Source: Pedobacter rhizosphaerae (lineage in GTDB: Bacteria > Bacteroidota > Bacteroidia > Sphingobacteriales > Sphingobacteriaceae). From it: a stretch of DNA of 64,000 nucleotides. Positions 8,407 through 17,080 of the stretch are shown piece after piece. A model generated the notes under the pieces. The model saw only the letters and a program-made list of their open reading frames with translations, made no database searches and was not told where the DNA came from. Each line of letters begins with the position of its first letter. Positions within the stretch are counted from its first letter, which is position 1. A program made the position numbers and the translations under genes. The stretch spans positions 124,001 to 188,000 of the forward strand of contig NZ_FOGG01000006.1 in NCBI RefSeq assembly GCF_900111155.1, read 5' to 3'.

Positions 8407-8410
8407 AATC

Positions 8411-9589
8411 ATGTTAAGTGTTAAAGAAGCCAGGCAGCTTATAGCTAATCAGGTTAAACTGCTAAATCCCATTAAAATAAAGCTGGAAGAAGCTTCGGGC
8501 CATATTTTGGCTGCAGATGTTTTTGCCCCATACGATATCCCTTCCTTCAGACAATCGGCTATGGATGGTTATGCCCTTATTTTTGAAGACCAGCCTCTCC
8601 CACTCCAGCTCGTTGGAGAAATGGCCGCCGGCACAAGTGAATCGCTACAGCTCAGTTTAGGGCAAACCGCCAGAATATTTACGGGGGCTCCTGTTCCCGA
8701 GGGTGCAGACACTGTGGTGATGCAGGAGAAAGTGAGCTTATCAGCAGGAAAAATTATTGTCGAGGATATTCGATTGGAAAAGGGCTCCAACGTTCGGGCC
8801 GTAGGTTCAGAAATTAAATCGGGTGCTCTTGCAATGGCACATGGAAGTTTACTCAGCCCGGCAGCAATTGGCTTCCTGGCGGGAATTGGAATTACAGCAG
8901 TAACGGTTTTTCCAATGCCTAAAGTGGTGATCATAGTAACCGGAAAAGAATTACAAAAACCAGGGTCGGAACTAACCTTCGGACAGATTTACGAATCGAA
9001 TTCCTATTCTCTTTCTGCCGCACTGAAATCTGAAGGAATTACCGAAATCAGCATTGTACAGGCAGACGATGACCTGGAAATCCTTACCCGCATTCTGGAG
9101 TCTGCCTTACTTAAAAACGATGTTATCCTTTTAACAGGGGGTGTAAGTGTTGGCGATTACGATTTTGTTTTGGCTGCCTCAAAAGCCTGCAACATTCAGC
9201 AAATTTTCCACAAGGTTAAGCAAAAGCCCGGAAAGCCGTTATTCTTCGGCACCAAGGGCGAGCAATTAATATTTGGGTTACCCGGTAATCCTTCTTCTGT
9301 TTTGAGTTGTTATTACAATTATGTGCTACCTGCTATAAAAAAGCTTTCTAATAAGGAAAATAGCGTGCAGGAAATTAAAGCTACGCTTACGCACGATTAT
9401 CAAAAGCCAGCAGGACTAACCCATTTTCTAAAAGGAAATTACAGAAATGGAAAAGCTACTCCGCTAAATGCACAAGAATCTTTCAGATTGAGTTCTTTTG
9501 CACAAGCAAACTGCCTGATTTGCCTGGATGAAATGCAACAGGAATTTAAAGCAGGCCAAACCGTAGATATATTGTTATTACCCCACTAA
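8411..9589 (+). CDS. moeA: Molybdopterin molybdenumtransferase
   Basis: About 392 residues. Family segments are in order: LLNPIKIKLEEASGHILAAD, SFRQSAMDGYAL, RIFTGAPVPEGADTVVMQE (active-site region), GSNVRAVGSEIKSG, VVIIVTGKEL, LLTGGVSVGDYDF and PGKPLFFGTKG followed by FGLPGNPSSV. MoeA inserts molybdenum into adenylylated molybdopterin. The start at 8411 was chosen over a TTG at 8396 because of the upstream GGAGG. It begins four bases after the moaA stop, inside one transcript. Confidence 0.95.
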   Translation: MLSVKEARQLIANQVKLLNPIKIKLEEASGHILAADVFAPYDIPSFRQSAMDGYALIFEDQPLPLQLVGEMAAGTSESLQLSLGQTARIFTGAPVPEGADTVVMQEKVSLSAGKIIVEDIRLEKGSNVRAVGSEIKSGALAMAHGSLLSPAAIGFLAGIGITAVTVFPMPKVVIIVTGKELQKPGSELTFGQIYESNSYSLSAALKSEGITEISIVQADDDLEILTRILESALLKNDVILLTGGVSVGDYDFVLAASKACNIQQIFHKVKQKPGKPLFFGTKGEQLIFGLPGNPSSVLSCYYNYVLPAIKKLSNKENSVQEIKATLTHDYQKPAGLTHFLKGNYRNGKATPLNAQESFRLSSFAQANCLICLDEMQQEFKAGQTVDILLLPH

Positions 9590-9590
9590 T

Positions 9591-9824
9591 ATGGAAATAG
9601 AAGTAATCAGCTTTGGAAAAATAGCTGAATTTATACCACAGCAAAAAATTAGTCTTTCTAACGTAAGTAATACCGATGAACTGAAGGTCTATTTAGAAAA
9701 AGACTTCCCGGCTTTAGCGGGCATTAAGTATAAGCTGGCCTTGAATAAAAACATCGTTCAATCTACCCTCAACTTGAACAACAATGATGTGATAGCGATT
9801 ATGCCACCTTTTTCCGGAGGATAA
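9591..9824 (+). CDS. moaD: Molybdopterin synthase small (sulfur carrier) subunit
   Basis: 77 residues with a ubiquitin-like fold pattern and the essential C-terminal Gly-Gly (PPFSGG), which is adenylylated by MoeB and then thiocarboxylated. VIAIMPPFSGG is a classic MoaD ending. It sits directly between moeA and moeB, with one base between the moeA stop codon and its ATG. Confidence 0.93.
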   Translation: MEIEVISFGKIAEFIPQQKISLSNVSNTDELKVYLEKDFPALAGIKYKLALNKNIVQSTLNLNNNDVIAIMPPFSGG

Positions 9825-9829
9825 TTTAG

Positions 9830-10927
9830 ATGGATTTAGAAAGATATAGCAGACAACTTGTACTGGAGGGTTTTGGAGAAACAGCACAGCAAAAACTCCT
9901 TAATGCCAAAGTATTGGTTATTGGTGCCGGGGGTTTGGGTTGTCCTGCACTTCAATATCTGGTGGCTTCAGGGGTTGGTTGTGTAGGCATTGTAGATGAC
10001 GATACGATATCCCGCTCTAATCTGCATCGCCAAATCCTATATGCCACTAGTGATATTGGTAAATTAAAGGCCCGCACCGCTGCAGAAAAATTAGCAGCAT
10101 TAAATCCAGATGTAGAGATTACCCCTTATCCCATTTGGTTGGAGCAGGAAAACATTTTGGAACTTTTTGCCCGGTATGACTTTATTCTCGATGGAACCGA
10201 TAACTTTGAGTCGAGATATTTAATTAATGATGCTTGCGTACTGCTTAAAAAGCCCTTGATATTTGCCGCGGTATCGGGCTACGAAGGTCAACTGGCAGTT
10301 TTTAACCTAACTGATAACCAACAGCAGTGCAGCAATTACAGGGATCTTTTCCCCATTCCACCAACTGCGGGAGAAATCCCCAATTGTGAAGAAAATGGTG
10401 TTTTAGGCGTTTTACCGGGAATAATTGGTACGATGGCCGCAGCCGAAATTATTAAGCTGATTACCGGAAAAGGCAAGCCGTTAATTAACAAACTACTGCA
10501 TTACAACCTATTAACCCAAGAGCAATACGTGCTGCAAATCAGCCAGGCTCAGAATTATACCATCGCACAAAGCGAAGACGAGTTTTTAAAAATGAATTAC
10601 CATAATAATTGTGCTTTAACAGAAGCCTATTCGGAAATTGATATTTCCCAAATGCAGGCTTTAAAAGAAATAGAATCGACCATTCTTATTGATGTTCGCG
10701 AGCGATATGAAGTACCCCAGTTAGATCCCCAGATTTTTTCGAAGGTACCCATGTCTGAGTTGGAGCATTTCCTGGAAACAGATATCGCCGCAGAACACAT
10801 CATCTTTTTGTGCCAACATGGGATCAGAAGCGTTGCAGCAGCAGAACGACTATCAGAAAAATATGGGCATACCAAAAAAATATATAGCTTAAAAGGTGGA
10901 ATTGCGAAGTGGAGAAATCATTTTTAA
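9830..10927 (+). CDS. moeB: MoeB-type adenylyltransferase fused to a rhodanese domain
   Basis: 365 residues. The E1-like domain (about 1-245) shows RYSRQLVLEGFGE, the nucleotide loop IGAGGLGCPALQYL, DDDTISRSNLHRQ with the catalytic arginine, and LDGTDNFESRYLIND. It activates the MoaD C-terminus. The rhodanese domain (about 270-365) carries the active-site loop CQHGIRS with cysteine 328, suited to passing sulfur to MoaD. In classical MoeB a CxxC pair sits where this protein has CSNYRDLFP, so one zinc cysteine is missing, and the second pair is not evident. The next cysteine-containing segment is NCEENGVLGVLPG. Confidence 0.9.
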   Translation: MDLERYSRQLVLEGFGETAQQKLLNAKVLVIGAGGLGCPALQYLVASGVGCVGIVDDDTISRSNLHRQILYATSDIGKLKARTAAEKLAALNPDVEITPYPIWLEQENILELFARYDFILDGTDNFESRYLINDACVLLKKPLIFAAVSGYEGQLAVFNLTDNQQQCSNYRDLFPIPPTAGEIPNCEENGVLGVLPGIIGTMAAAEIIKLITGKGKPLINKLLHYNLLTQEQYVLQISQAQNYTIAQSEDEFLKMNYHNNCALTEAYSEIDISQMQALKEIESTILIDVRERYEVPQLDPQIFSKVPMSELEHFLETDIAAEHIIFLCQHGIRSVAAAERLSEKYGHTKKIYSLKGGIAKWRNHF

Positions 10928-10936
10928 ACGAATAAC

Positions 10937-11380
10937 ATGAGTGATAAGAAAATAAAGAACATTTTTAGTAAAGGCGCCATTTCGCCCCTGTTTATTGCCG
11001 ATAGCATTTCTAAACACAGTTCTAAAACCAACATTGGCGGCCACAGTATCTTCATGGGACAAGTTCGGAAAGATGAAATTGATGGAAAATTAGTTGCTGC
11101 CATAGAATATACTGCATACGAAGAGCTTGCACTAAATAAAATGCATGAGATCAGGGAAGAAATCTTTAACAAATACCCTTTAAGCTGTATGCACATACAC
11201 CATAGCTTAGGTACCATTAAGGCGGGCGAACTCTGCCTGTTTGTATTCACCTCTTCTGCCCATCGGAAACCAGCAATTGATGCATGTACAGAGGTGGTGG
11301 AGCGCATAAAAGCAGAACTTCCTATTTGGGGAAAGGAAATATTCGAAAATGATACCCACCAGTGGAAAGAAAACATTTAA
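10937..11380 (+). CDS. moaE: Molybdopterin synthase large subunit
   Basis: 147 residues, the normal MoaE size. Typical segments are GGHSIFMGQVR, IEYTAYEELA, HHSLGTIKAGE, SAHRKPAIDACTEVVERIK and ELPIWGKE, which holds the conserved active-site lysine. With thiocarboxylated MoaD it inserts two sulfurs into cyclic pyranopterin monophosphate to give molybdopterin. It follows moeB by nine bases. Confidence 0.95.
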   Translation: MSDKKIKNIFSKGAISPLFIADSISKHSSKTNIGGHSIFMGQVRKDEIDGKLVAAIEYTAYEELALNKMHEIREEIFNKYPLSCMHIHHSLGTIKAGELCLFVFTSSAHRKPAIDACTEVVERIKAELPIWGKEIFENDTHQWKENI

Positions 11381-11389
11381 ATAATTAAC

Positions 11390-12298
11390 ATGGTTAACAT
11401 TACCCAAAAATCTAACTCCCTTCGAATAGCCATTGCCACTGCAACCGTTAAAGTTTCTAAACCAGAAACAATAACCGCTATTGAACAAAAAAAAATACCG
11501 AAGGGAGATGTTTTCGAATTTGCACGTGCTGCAGGGTTGTTCGGCGTAAAGCGCACCAGTGATATGATCCCTGATTGCCATCCACTTCCTGTAGAGTATA
11601 CCAGCATTACCTATGAAATCAGCGACCTCAGAGTGATCATCACCGTTGAGGTACACACCATTTATAAAACTGGTGTTGAGGTAGAAGCCATGCATGGTGC
11701 ATCGGTTACGGCACTAACCATGTATGATATGCTGAAACCCATTGATAAGGGGGTAGAGATCGAAAATATCAGGTTATTGGAAAAATCGGGCGGAAAATCT
11801 GATCTAAAAAACCTAAAGTTTCCAGAAATAAAGGCAGCCGTTATAGTTTGTTCAGATTCAGTTTTTCAAGCTCAGGCTGAAGATCGTTCAGGGAAGGCCA
11901 TTATTTCCAGGTTAGATCAATATCAAATTAAAACAGAATGGTATCAAACCGCACCCGACAATATTGAAGCCATCAGACAAACTGCTGAACAAGCCATCAG
12001 GGAAGCATATGATTTGGTTATATTCACCGGCGGAACCGGTCTTTCGCCCAGAGATGTTACCCCGGAAGCCATTGCACCACTCCTTGATCGCCCAATTAAA
12101 GGCATTATGGAAGCTGCCAGAAGGTATGGACAGGACAGGATGCCCTACGCCATGTTATCGAGAGGCATAGCAGGATTTGCAGGTAAAACATTAATCCTCA
12201 CCCTCCCCGGCTCTGTTCGTGGTGTGGAAGAAACCATTGATGCCCTGTTTCCACAGGTGTTGCATTTGTTTAAAATAAATAAGGGGCAGAAACATTAA
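11390..12298 (+). CDS. moaCB: Bifunctional MoaC-MoaB fusion (cyclic pyranopterin synthase / molybdopterin adenylyltransferase)
   Basis: 302 residues made of two complete domains. Residues 1-150 are MoaC: GDVFEFARAAGLFGVKRTSDMIPDCHPL-type sequence, then VEVHTIYKTGVEVEAMHGAS and LTMYDMLKP. It turns the MoaA product into cPMP. Residues about 155-300 are MoaB/MogA: VIVCSDSVFQ, EDRSGKAII, DLVIFTGGTGLSPRDVTPEA, and LPGSVRGVEE. It adenylylates molybdopterin for MoeA. It begins nine bases after moaE and closes the operon. Such fusions are known in some Bacteroidota; joining an early and a late step in one chain is still notable. Confidence 0.94.
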   Translation: MVNITQKSNSLRIAIATATVKVSKPETITAIEQKKIPKGDVFEFARAAGLFGVKRTSDMIPDCHPLPVEYTSITYEISDLRVIITVEVHTIYKTGVEVEAMHGASVTALTMYDMLKPIDKGVEIENIRLLEKSGGKSDLKNLKFPEIKAAVIVCSDSVFQAQAEDRSGKAIISRLDQYQIKTEWYQTAPDNIEAIRQTAEQAIREAYDLVIFTGGTGLSPRDVTPEAIAPLLDRPIKGIMEAARRYGQDRMPYAMLSRGIAGFAGKTLILTLPGSVRGVEETIDALFPQVLHLFKINKGQKH

Positions 12299-12381
12299 TT
12301 TAGAAAATAGGGAATGGAGAATAGGAAATAGATTATGCGCCCAACTCAAAAACCTTAAATGGTTGATTTTCAAATCCATAC

Positions 12382-12990
12382 TTTTCCTACTCAACATTTT
12401 TCCGTGCTATCCGTGTTTCCGTGGTTAAACCTATCAGACGAGATTGCTTCAGCTCGCGCAGTCTAGCCTCGCAAAGACGATTCTCTAAAAATGATCTGGT
12501 GTAGAACTTAGTTGTCTAAGGTGGTTAATTTTTCCTGCTCAACATTTTTTCCGTGCTATCCGTGTTTCCGTGGCAAGACCTATCAGATCAGATTGCTTCA
12601 GCTCGCGCAGTCTAGCCTTGCAAAGACGATTCTCTAAAACTGATGTGGTATAGAGCTTAGCTGTCTAAGGTGGTTAATTTTTCCTGCTTAACATTTTTCC
12701 GTGCTATCGGTGTTTCCGTGGTTAAACCTATCAGACGAGATTGCTTCAGCTCGCGCAGTCTATCCTCGCAAAGACGACCACAGTCCGGCCTCGCAAAAAC
12801 GATTCTCTAAAAATGATCTGGTGTAGGACTTAGTTGTCTAAGGTGGTTAATCTTTCCTGCTCAACATTTTTCCGTGCTATCCATGTTTCCGTGGCTAAAC
12901 CTATCAGATCAGATTGCTTCAGCTCGCACAGTCTAGCCTCGCAAAGACGACCACAGTCCGGCCTCGCAAAGACGATTCTCTAAAAATGAG
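12382..12990. repeat. Four-copy intergenic tandem array, unit 148-173 bp
   Basis: The spacer between moaCB and the 98-residue protein is almost filled by four head-to-tail copies. The landmark word AACATTTTTCCGTGCTAT (one copy has an extra T) starts at 12393, 12541, 12690 and 12863, so the spacings are 148, 149 and 173. Each unit continues with CCTATCAGA, GATTGCTTCAGCTCGC, CTCGCAAAGACGA and GTCTAAGGTGGTTAAT. Copies 3 and 4 carry an extra internal 24-base duplication (CCACAGTCCGGCCTCGCAAA). No reading frame is conserved, and the units are too long and lack the repeat-spacer form needed for CRISPR. Confidence 0.9.
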
Positions 12991-13071
12991 TTAATTTTAT
13001 TTTTTCCATCCCAGTCCTGAAACAACTTTTAACCCAATACTGTTAATATCTAAATAAAATTACAATCAGAT

Positions 13072-13368
13072 ATGGATCAGATGAATGTTTCGGAAGAACA
13101 AAAGGTAAAATTTGATTTTAGCCCTGTTACATTGCCAGGGTACGTACGCGAATTTCAACCCCTCCTGTTCAAAGATGGAGAAACCTTCTTTGCAGTATTA
13201 GGGCCTGATCTTCAAAAGGGTATCACCGGAACGGGAAATAGCCCGGAGGCAGCCCTGCTCGATTGGAATAAAAATATTAAAGAAAGATTACGTAAAGCAG
13301 ATGAAAATGATTCCGTTACCCAATTTGTAATGGATAGTATTCACACCCACAAAAAAGATATCTGGTAA
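13072..13368 (+). CDS. Hypothetical protein, 98 residues
   Basis: A small acidic soluble protein with no signal peptide. The middle (LLFKDGETFFAVLGPDLQKG, then GNSPEAALLDWNKNI) faintly resembles the HicB antitoxin fold, in which a short beta hairpin is followed by a helix that starts with EEA or PEAA. There is no adjacent HicA-like toxin on the same strand, so no toxin-antitoxin call is made. It converges on the 101-residue protein at 13380-13685, with 11 bases between the stops. Confidence 0.6.
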   Translation: MDQMNVSEEQKVKFDFSPVTLPGYVREFQPLLFKDGETFFAVLGPDLQKGITGTGNSPEAALLDWNKNIKERLRKADENDSVTQFVMDSIHTHKKDIW

Positions 13369-13379
13369 AAGACGGTCGA

Positions 13380-13685
13380 TTAGTCAACCACCTCTTCCAC
13401 GTAACTTCTCCACAGAAGATAACCCAATCTACCACAGCGTTCGGCCACAAAATACTCAATATCCGCTGGTACATCATTCACAATGCGGTATCGAATTTTA
13501 TATTTAGGCGTGTAACTGATATACACCACCAGATCATCGGCTGAAAAGCCTCTACCAGATAGTGCAGAAAAATGAATCGTTTGCAGTTCCTTAGCGGCTT
13601 TCTGCAATCTATCGTTCATGACTTTGGCAAGGGAGCGTTGCGGCTTAAACTCTGTCTCAAATATAGGCAATACGGTAACAGTCAT
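13380..13685 (-). CDS. Hypothetical protein, 101 residues
   Basis: A small soluble protein whose family I do not recognise. It shows a helical stretch (LAKVMNDRLQKAAKEL) followed by beta-rich sequence (DDLVVYISYTPKYKIRYRI) and ends LLWRSYVEEVVD. The ATG is at 13685. It is convergent with the 98-residue gene. Function unknown. Confidence 0.55.
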   Translation of the reverse strand: MTVTVLPIFETEFKPQRSLAKVMNDRLQKAAKELQTIHFSALSGRGFSADDLVVYISYTPKYKIRYRIVNDVPADIEYFVAERCGRLGYLLWRSYVEEVVD

Positions 13686-14045
13686 ACGACAAATTTAAAA
13701 CGATAAATGAGCCATGCAAATGTCTTTTCTTAACCTGTTGAAAATGAGAAACAATAATTTTAGTAGTTTTTGTTTAGTATGATAGAATATTAAAAATACC
13801 ACACAATACGCTCAGTAGGCATTCATCAAACCATAACGGTACAGGATAGCACTTAAGCATAAAAAAACTATGTTTGAATAAGCCCAGATTAATAATGGGA
13901 ATACAGCCTAACCAAATAATATGACAACATTGGCGTTAATCCATAAGGAAAACACTCGGTTTCTCATTTCGATCCATTATAACCTCCAGGACAAAACTAC
14001 TTTAAATCAATTGCGTATACCAGCTGAAAGCACTAAAAACATCAA
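13686..14045. other. Spacer upstream of the GH115 gene; no gene seen
   Basis: About 360 bases of AT-rich DNA between the divergently transcribed 101-residue gene and the GH115 gene. It must hold both promoters. I see no RNA gene, clear repeat or strong hairpin, and only a near-match to TAnnTTTG around 13755-13775. Confidence 0.5.
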
Positions 14046-16400
14046 ATGAAAAAGACGCTAATAATTGCCTTCTTCGGTATGATTTATCCATACCTCTCTT
14101 TTGCTGATTTTGTTTTCAGCAGCAAAGCCAATGTAAAGGTATCAGTAGAAAAAAATGCACCGGAAGTTATCGGCACAGCACTGGAAATCTTCTCTAAAGA
14201 CTATAAAGCGGTTTTTGGTGGAGACATCCTTAAGGATAACCAGGCACAAATTTACATTGGCACCATAGGCAAGAACAGCCTGTCCGAAAAAATGATGGAT
14301 CCAAAATCTGTTCAACAGTTAGCGCTGCATAAAGAAGGTTATCTGATGCGGGTTATCCAGGATAAGCTATACATTCTTGGGAGTGACAAGCGCGGTACGG
14401 CCTATGGGATTCTGGAAATATCGAGAAAAATAGGCGTATCACCCTGGGAATGGTGGGCTGATTCGGCAATTGAAAAAAAAGCATCGTTTAAACTTAAAAA
14501 TGGCTTTATCTTACTCGAATACCCATCTGTAGCCCAAAGGGGAATTTTCCTGAACGATGAAGATTGGGGAATTACACCCTGGAGCTATCTTACTCACGAA
14601 CCATCAGATAAAAAAGGGCAAATAGGCCCCAAAACTCACGCCCGTATTTTTGAACTCCTGCTGCGCTTGAGGGCCAACACGTTTTGGCCTGCCATGCACG
14701 AATGCTCGGTAGCCTTCTATCTTACCCCTGGAAATAAGGAAATGGCCGACAAATATGGGATTGTGATGGGATCTTCACATTGCGAACCGATGATGAGGAA
14801 TGCCAACGCGGAATGGAAAATAGAAGGTACTGGCAGCTATGACTATGTGAATAATAGACAGAATCTCCTTAAGTTCTGGGAAGAAAGGGTAAAACAGCTG
14901 AAAAAATCCGACAACCTGTATACCTTGGGCATCCGTGGCATTCACGATGGAAAAATGCAGGGCGCTAATACTGTAAAAGAACAATATGATGCCCTTACGA
15001 ATGTGATCAAAGATCAGCGAGAGATGATTGCCAAATACCTGAACCCGGCGGTAGAAAAAGTGCCTCAGGTGTTCATCCCTTATAAGGAAGTATTGGATGT
15101 TTACAACATGGGGCTTCAGGTTCCTGATGATGTTACCCTCATGTGGTGTGATGACAATTATGGATATATCAGAAATTTCCCCAACGAAAAAGAGCGTTTA
15201 AGAAAAGGTGGAAACGGGGTATACTACCATATTTCCTACTGGGGCAGACCTCATGACTACCTGTGGCTCGCCACCAACCATCCTGCCCAGATTTATACCC
15301 AAATGAAACTGGCATACGATAAAGGAGCGAAAGATTTATGGATACTCAACGTAGGCGACATTAAGCCAGGCGAATACCTGATAGAGTTATTTTTAGATAT
15401 GGCCTGGAATATTAATGCCATTGAAAACAACCAGAAAGGTCTGAATAAGCACCTGGATAACTGGTTGAGCCGCGAATTCGGAGAGCAAAACAGCGCTGCC
15501 TTAGCTGGTATTATGCAGGAATATTACCGGCTGGCCTATATCCGGAAACCCGAATTTATGGGCAACACCCGTACAGAAGAAAAAGACCCGAAATACAAGG
15601 TTGTGAGCGACCTCAACTGGACGGAGGCTGAGATTAAACAACGCCTCGCAGATTATGAAAAAATCTCCAAGCAGGTTGTTCAGCTTTCTGCAAGCATCCC
15701 AACTGAAAAAAAAGATGCATGGTTCGAGTTGATTGAATACCCGGTAAGGGCCGCTGCCGAGATGAACAAAAAGCATCTTTATGGTCAATTGGCGCGACAT
15801 AGCTTAGCCTCCTGGGCCAGCAGTGACGCTGCTTATGAAAATATTGTAGCACTAACTCAAAAGTATAATGCTCTAGGCCAGGGCAAATGGAATAAAATGA
15901 TGGATTACAGCCCTAGAAAACTTCCGGTTTTTGAAAAGGTAGAACACCAGCAAGTAAATGTTCCGCTCCCAAAAAAGCAAACTCCTCTCCTTTCTGTTAA
16001 TGGGCAAAATTATGTTGAATTTTCTGGCGAAAATCCATTAGTTCACGGTTTAGGCTATCAGCAAGCCGCAATCAGCTTGCAGCAAAATAGCACTGTGCAA
16101 TATATCTTTAATTATACTGGAACGGATTCTTTATGGGTTGAAATGGCTTTAGTACCCAACCACCCGGTAGATGGAAAACACCTTAGGTATGAAATCTCGG
16201 TTGATGGCGGAGAAAAACAGGTGATAGCATATAAAACCAACGACCGTGACGAGGAATGGAAAAACAATGTATTAACTAATCAAGCGATCAAAAGGTCTAA
16301 ACATCAGATCAAAAACACTGGAAAAGGTAATTCTCACCGCATTCAAATCAAGGCCGTTGACGAAGGTGTAATGATTGATCAGGTTAGGGTTTATAAATAA
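14046..16400 (+). CDS. GH115 alpha-glucuronidase
   Basis: 784 residues with a signal peptide (about 1-20, ending SFA). Diagnostic GH115 segments are RGIFLNDEDWGITPW, LRLRANTFWPAMHE, GSSHCEPMMRNA, RGIHDGKMQGA, LMWCDDNYGYIRNFP, YYHISYWGRPHDYLWL and LWILNVGDIKPGEYLIELF. The family removes (4-O-methyl)glucuronic acid from xylan main chains and some related glycans, releasing it outside the cytoplasm. The last about 120 residues form the C-terminal beta domain common in the family. It lies alone between two tandem-repeat arrays, not next to a SusCD pair, so the true substrate is open. Confidence 0.93.
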   Translation: MKKTLIIAFFGMIYPYLSFADFVFSSKANVKVSVEKNAPEVIGTALEIFSKDYKAVFGGDILKDNQAQIYIGTIGKNSLSEKMMDPKSVQQLALHKEGYLMRVIQDKLYILGSDKRGTAYGILEISRKIGVSPWEWWADSAIEKKASFKLKNGFILLEYPSVAQRGIFLNDEDWGITPWSYLTHEPSDKKGQIGPKTHARIFELLLRLRANTFWPAMHECSVAFYLTPGNKEMADKYGIVMGSSHCEPMMRNANAEWKIEGTGSYDYVNNRQNLLKFWEERVKQLKKSDNLYTLGIRGIHDGKMQGANTVKEQYDALTNVIKDQREMIAKYLNPAVEKVPQVFIPYKEVLDVYNMGLQVPDDVTLMWCDDNYGYIRNFPNEKERLRKGGNGVYYHISYWGRPHDYLWLATNHPAQIYTQMKLAYDKGAKDLWILNVGDIKPGEYLIELFLDMAWNINAIENNQKGLNKHLDNWLSREFGEQNSAALAGIMQEYYRLAYIRKPEFMGNTRTEEKDPKYKVVSDLNWTEAEIKQRLADYEKISKQVVQLSASIPTEKKDAWFELIEYPVRAAAEMNKKHLYGQLARHSLASWASSDAAYENIVALTQKYNALGQGKWNKMMDYSPRKLPVFEKVEHQQVNVPLPKKQTPLLSVNGQNYVEFSGENPLVHGLGYQQAAISLQQNSTVQYIFNYTGTDSLWVEMALVPNHPVDGKHLRYEISVDGGEKQVIAYKTNDRDEEWKNNVLTNQAIKRSKHQIKNTGKGNSHRIQIKAVDEGVMIDQVRVYK

Positions 16401-16483
16401 GGGATACAGGAACCCTTTGGAAAGATGGAAAATGTTTTGATGGAAAATGGGCTACAAGCAACCAATAAACCGCGTGGCAAAAA

Positions 16484-16882
16484 TGGTCTATCCGCTAGCC
16501 CCAATTATTTCTAACAACATTAAAGAATTAAGATCAGTTAAGGCCTATTTCTCAATTTTCCTTAACTTCTTAATTTTAAATGGATGATAAACTGAAAATC
16601 ATCTAGAAAAAATCTTCGCAAACTAGTCTATCTGCACTAGCCCCAAATATTTTTTAACAACATTAGGAATTAAGATCAGTTAAGGCCTATCTCTTAATTT
16701 TCCTTAACTTCTTAATGTTAAATGGACGATAAACTGAAAATCATCTGGAAAAAATCTTAGCAAACTAGTCTATATGCGCTAGCCCCAATTATTTCTAACA
16801 CTATTAAGGAATTAAGATCAGTGAAGGCCTATTTCTCAATTTCCCTTAACTTCTTAATGTTAAATGGATGATAAACTGAAAA
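16484..16882. repeat. Tandem array, unit about 142 bp, roughly 2.8 copies
   Basis: The word ATAAACTGAAAA recurs at 16587, 16729 and 16871 (spacing 142), and GTCTAT with GCTAGCCCC or CACTAGCCCC recurs from 16484, 16625 and 16767. Each unit contains AATTAAGATCAGT, AAGGCCTAT, TCCTTAACTTCTTAAT and AATGGA(T/C)GATAAAC. No frame is kept open, so it is non-coding. It fills most of the spacer between GH115 and the secretion operon. Confidence 0.88.
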
Positions 16883-17001
16883 CATTATCAAATCACAGCT
16901 CCCACATCATTCTAAACCTACAAAACGCACCTGAAAATCACTTTTTCTAATCTCGTTTTAATGTACGCGTAACATTTTAGCTAAAACAGCAAAAACAACT
17001 T

Positions 17002-17009
17002 TAAATTTG
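17002..17009 (+). promoter_or_regulatory. Candidate -7 promoter element
   Basis: TAAATTTG fits TAnnTTTG. It could start a transcript for the secretion operon. A second match, TATATTTG, lies at 17064-17071, nine bases before the preferred start codon at 17081. Confidence 0.3.
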
Positions 17010-17080
17010 ACTTAATCATGAGCCAAAAAGGGGTGATTTCAGCCTCAAAACTGGCAATTCCCCTATATTTGCGGTACACA

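Noticed and set aside
7962..8934. Leftward frames opposite moaA and moeA (116 and 121 residues)
   Set aside because: Antisense to conserved catalytic segments; composition follows from the coding strand.
11207..11695. Leftward frame of 162 residues opposite moaE and moaC
   Set aside because: Antisense to two certain genes and spanning their junction.
12382..12990. Possible CRISPR array
   Set aside because: Units of 148-173 bases repeat along their whole length, with no short repeat alternating with unique spacers, and no cas genes are present. The same applies to the arrays at 16.5 and 49 kb.
13072..13685. HicAB-type toxin-antitoxin pair
   Set aside because: Only a faint HicB-like pattern is seen in the first protein; the second is on the opposite strand and does not look like HicA.
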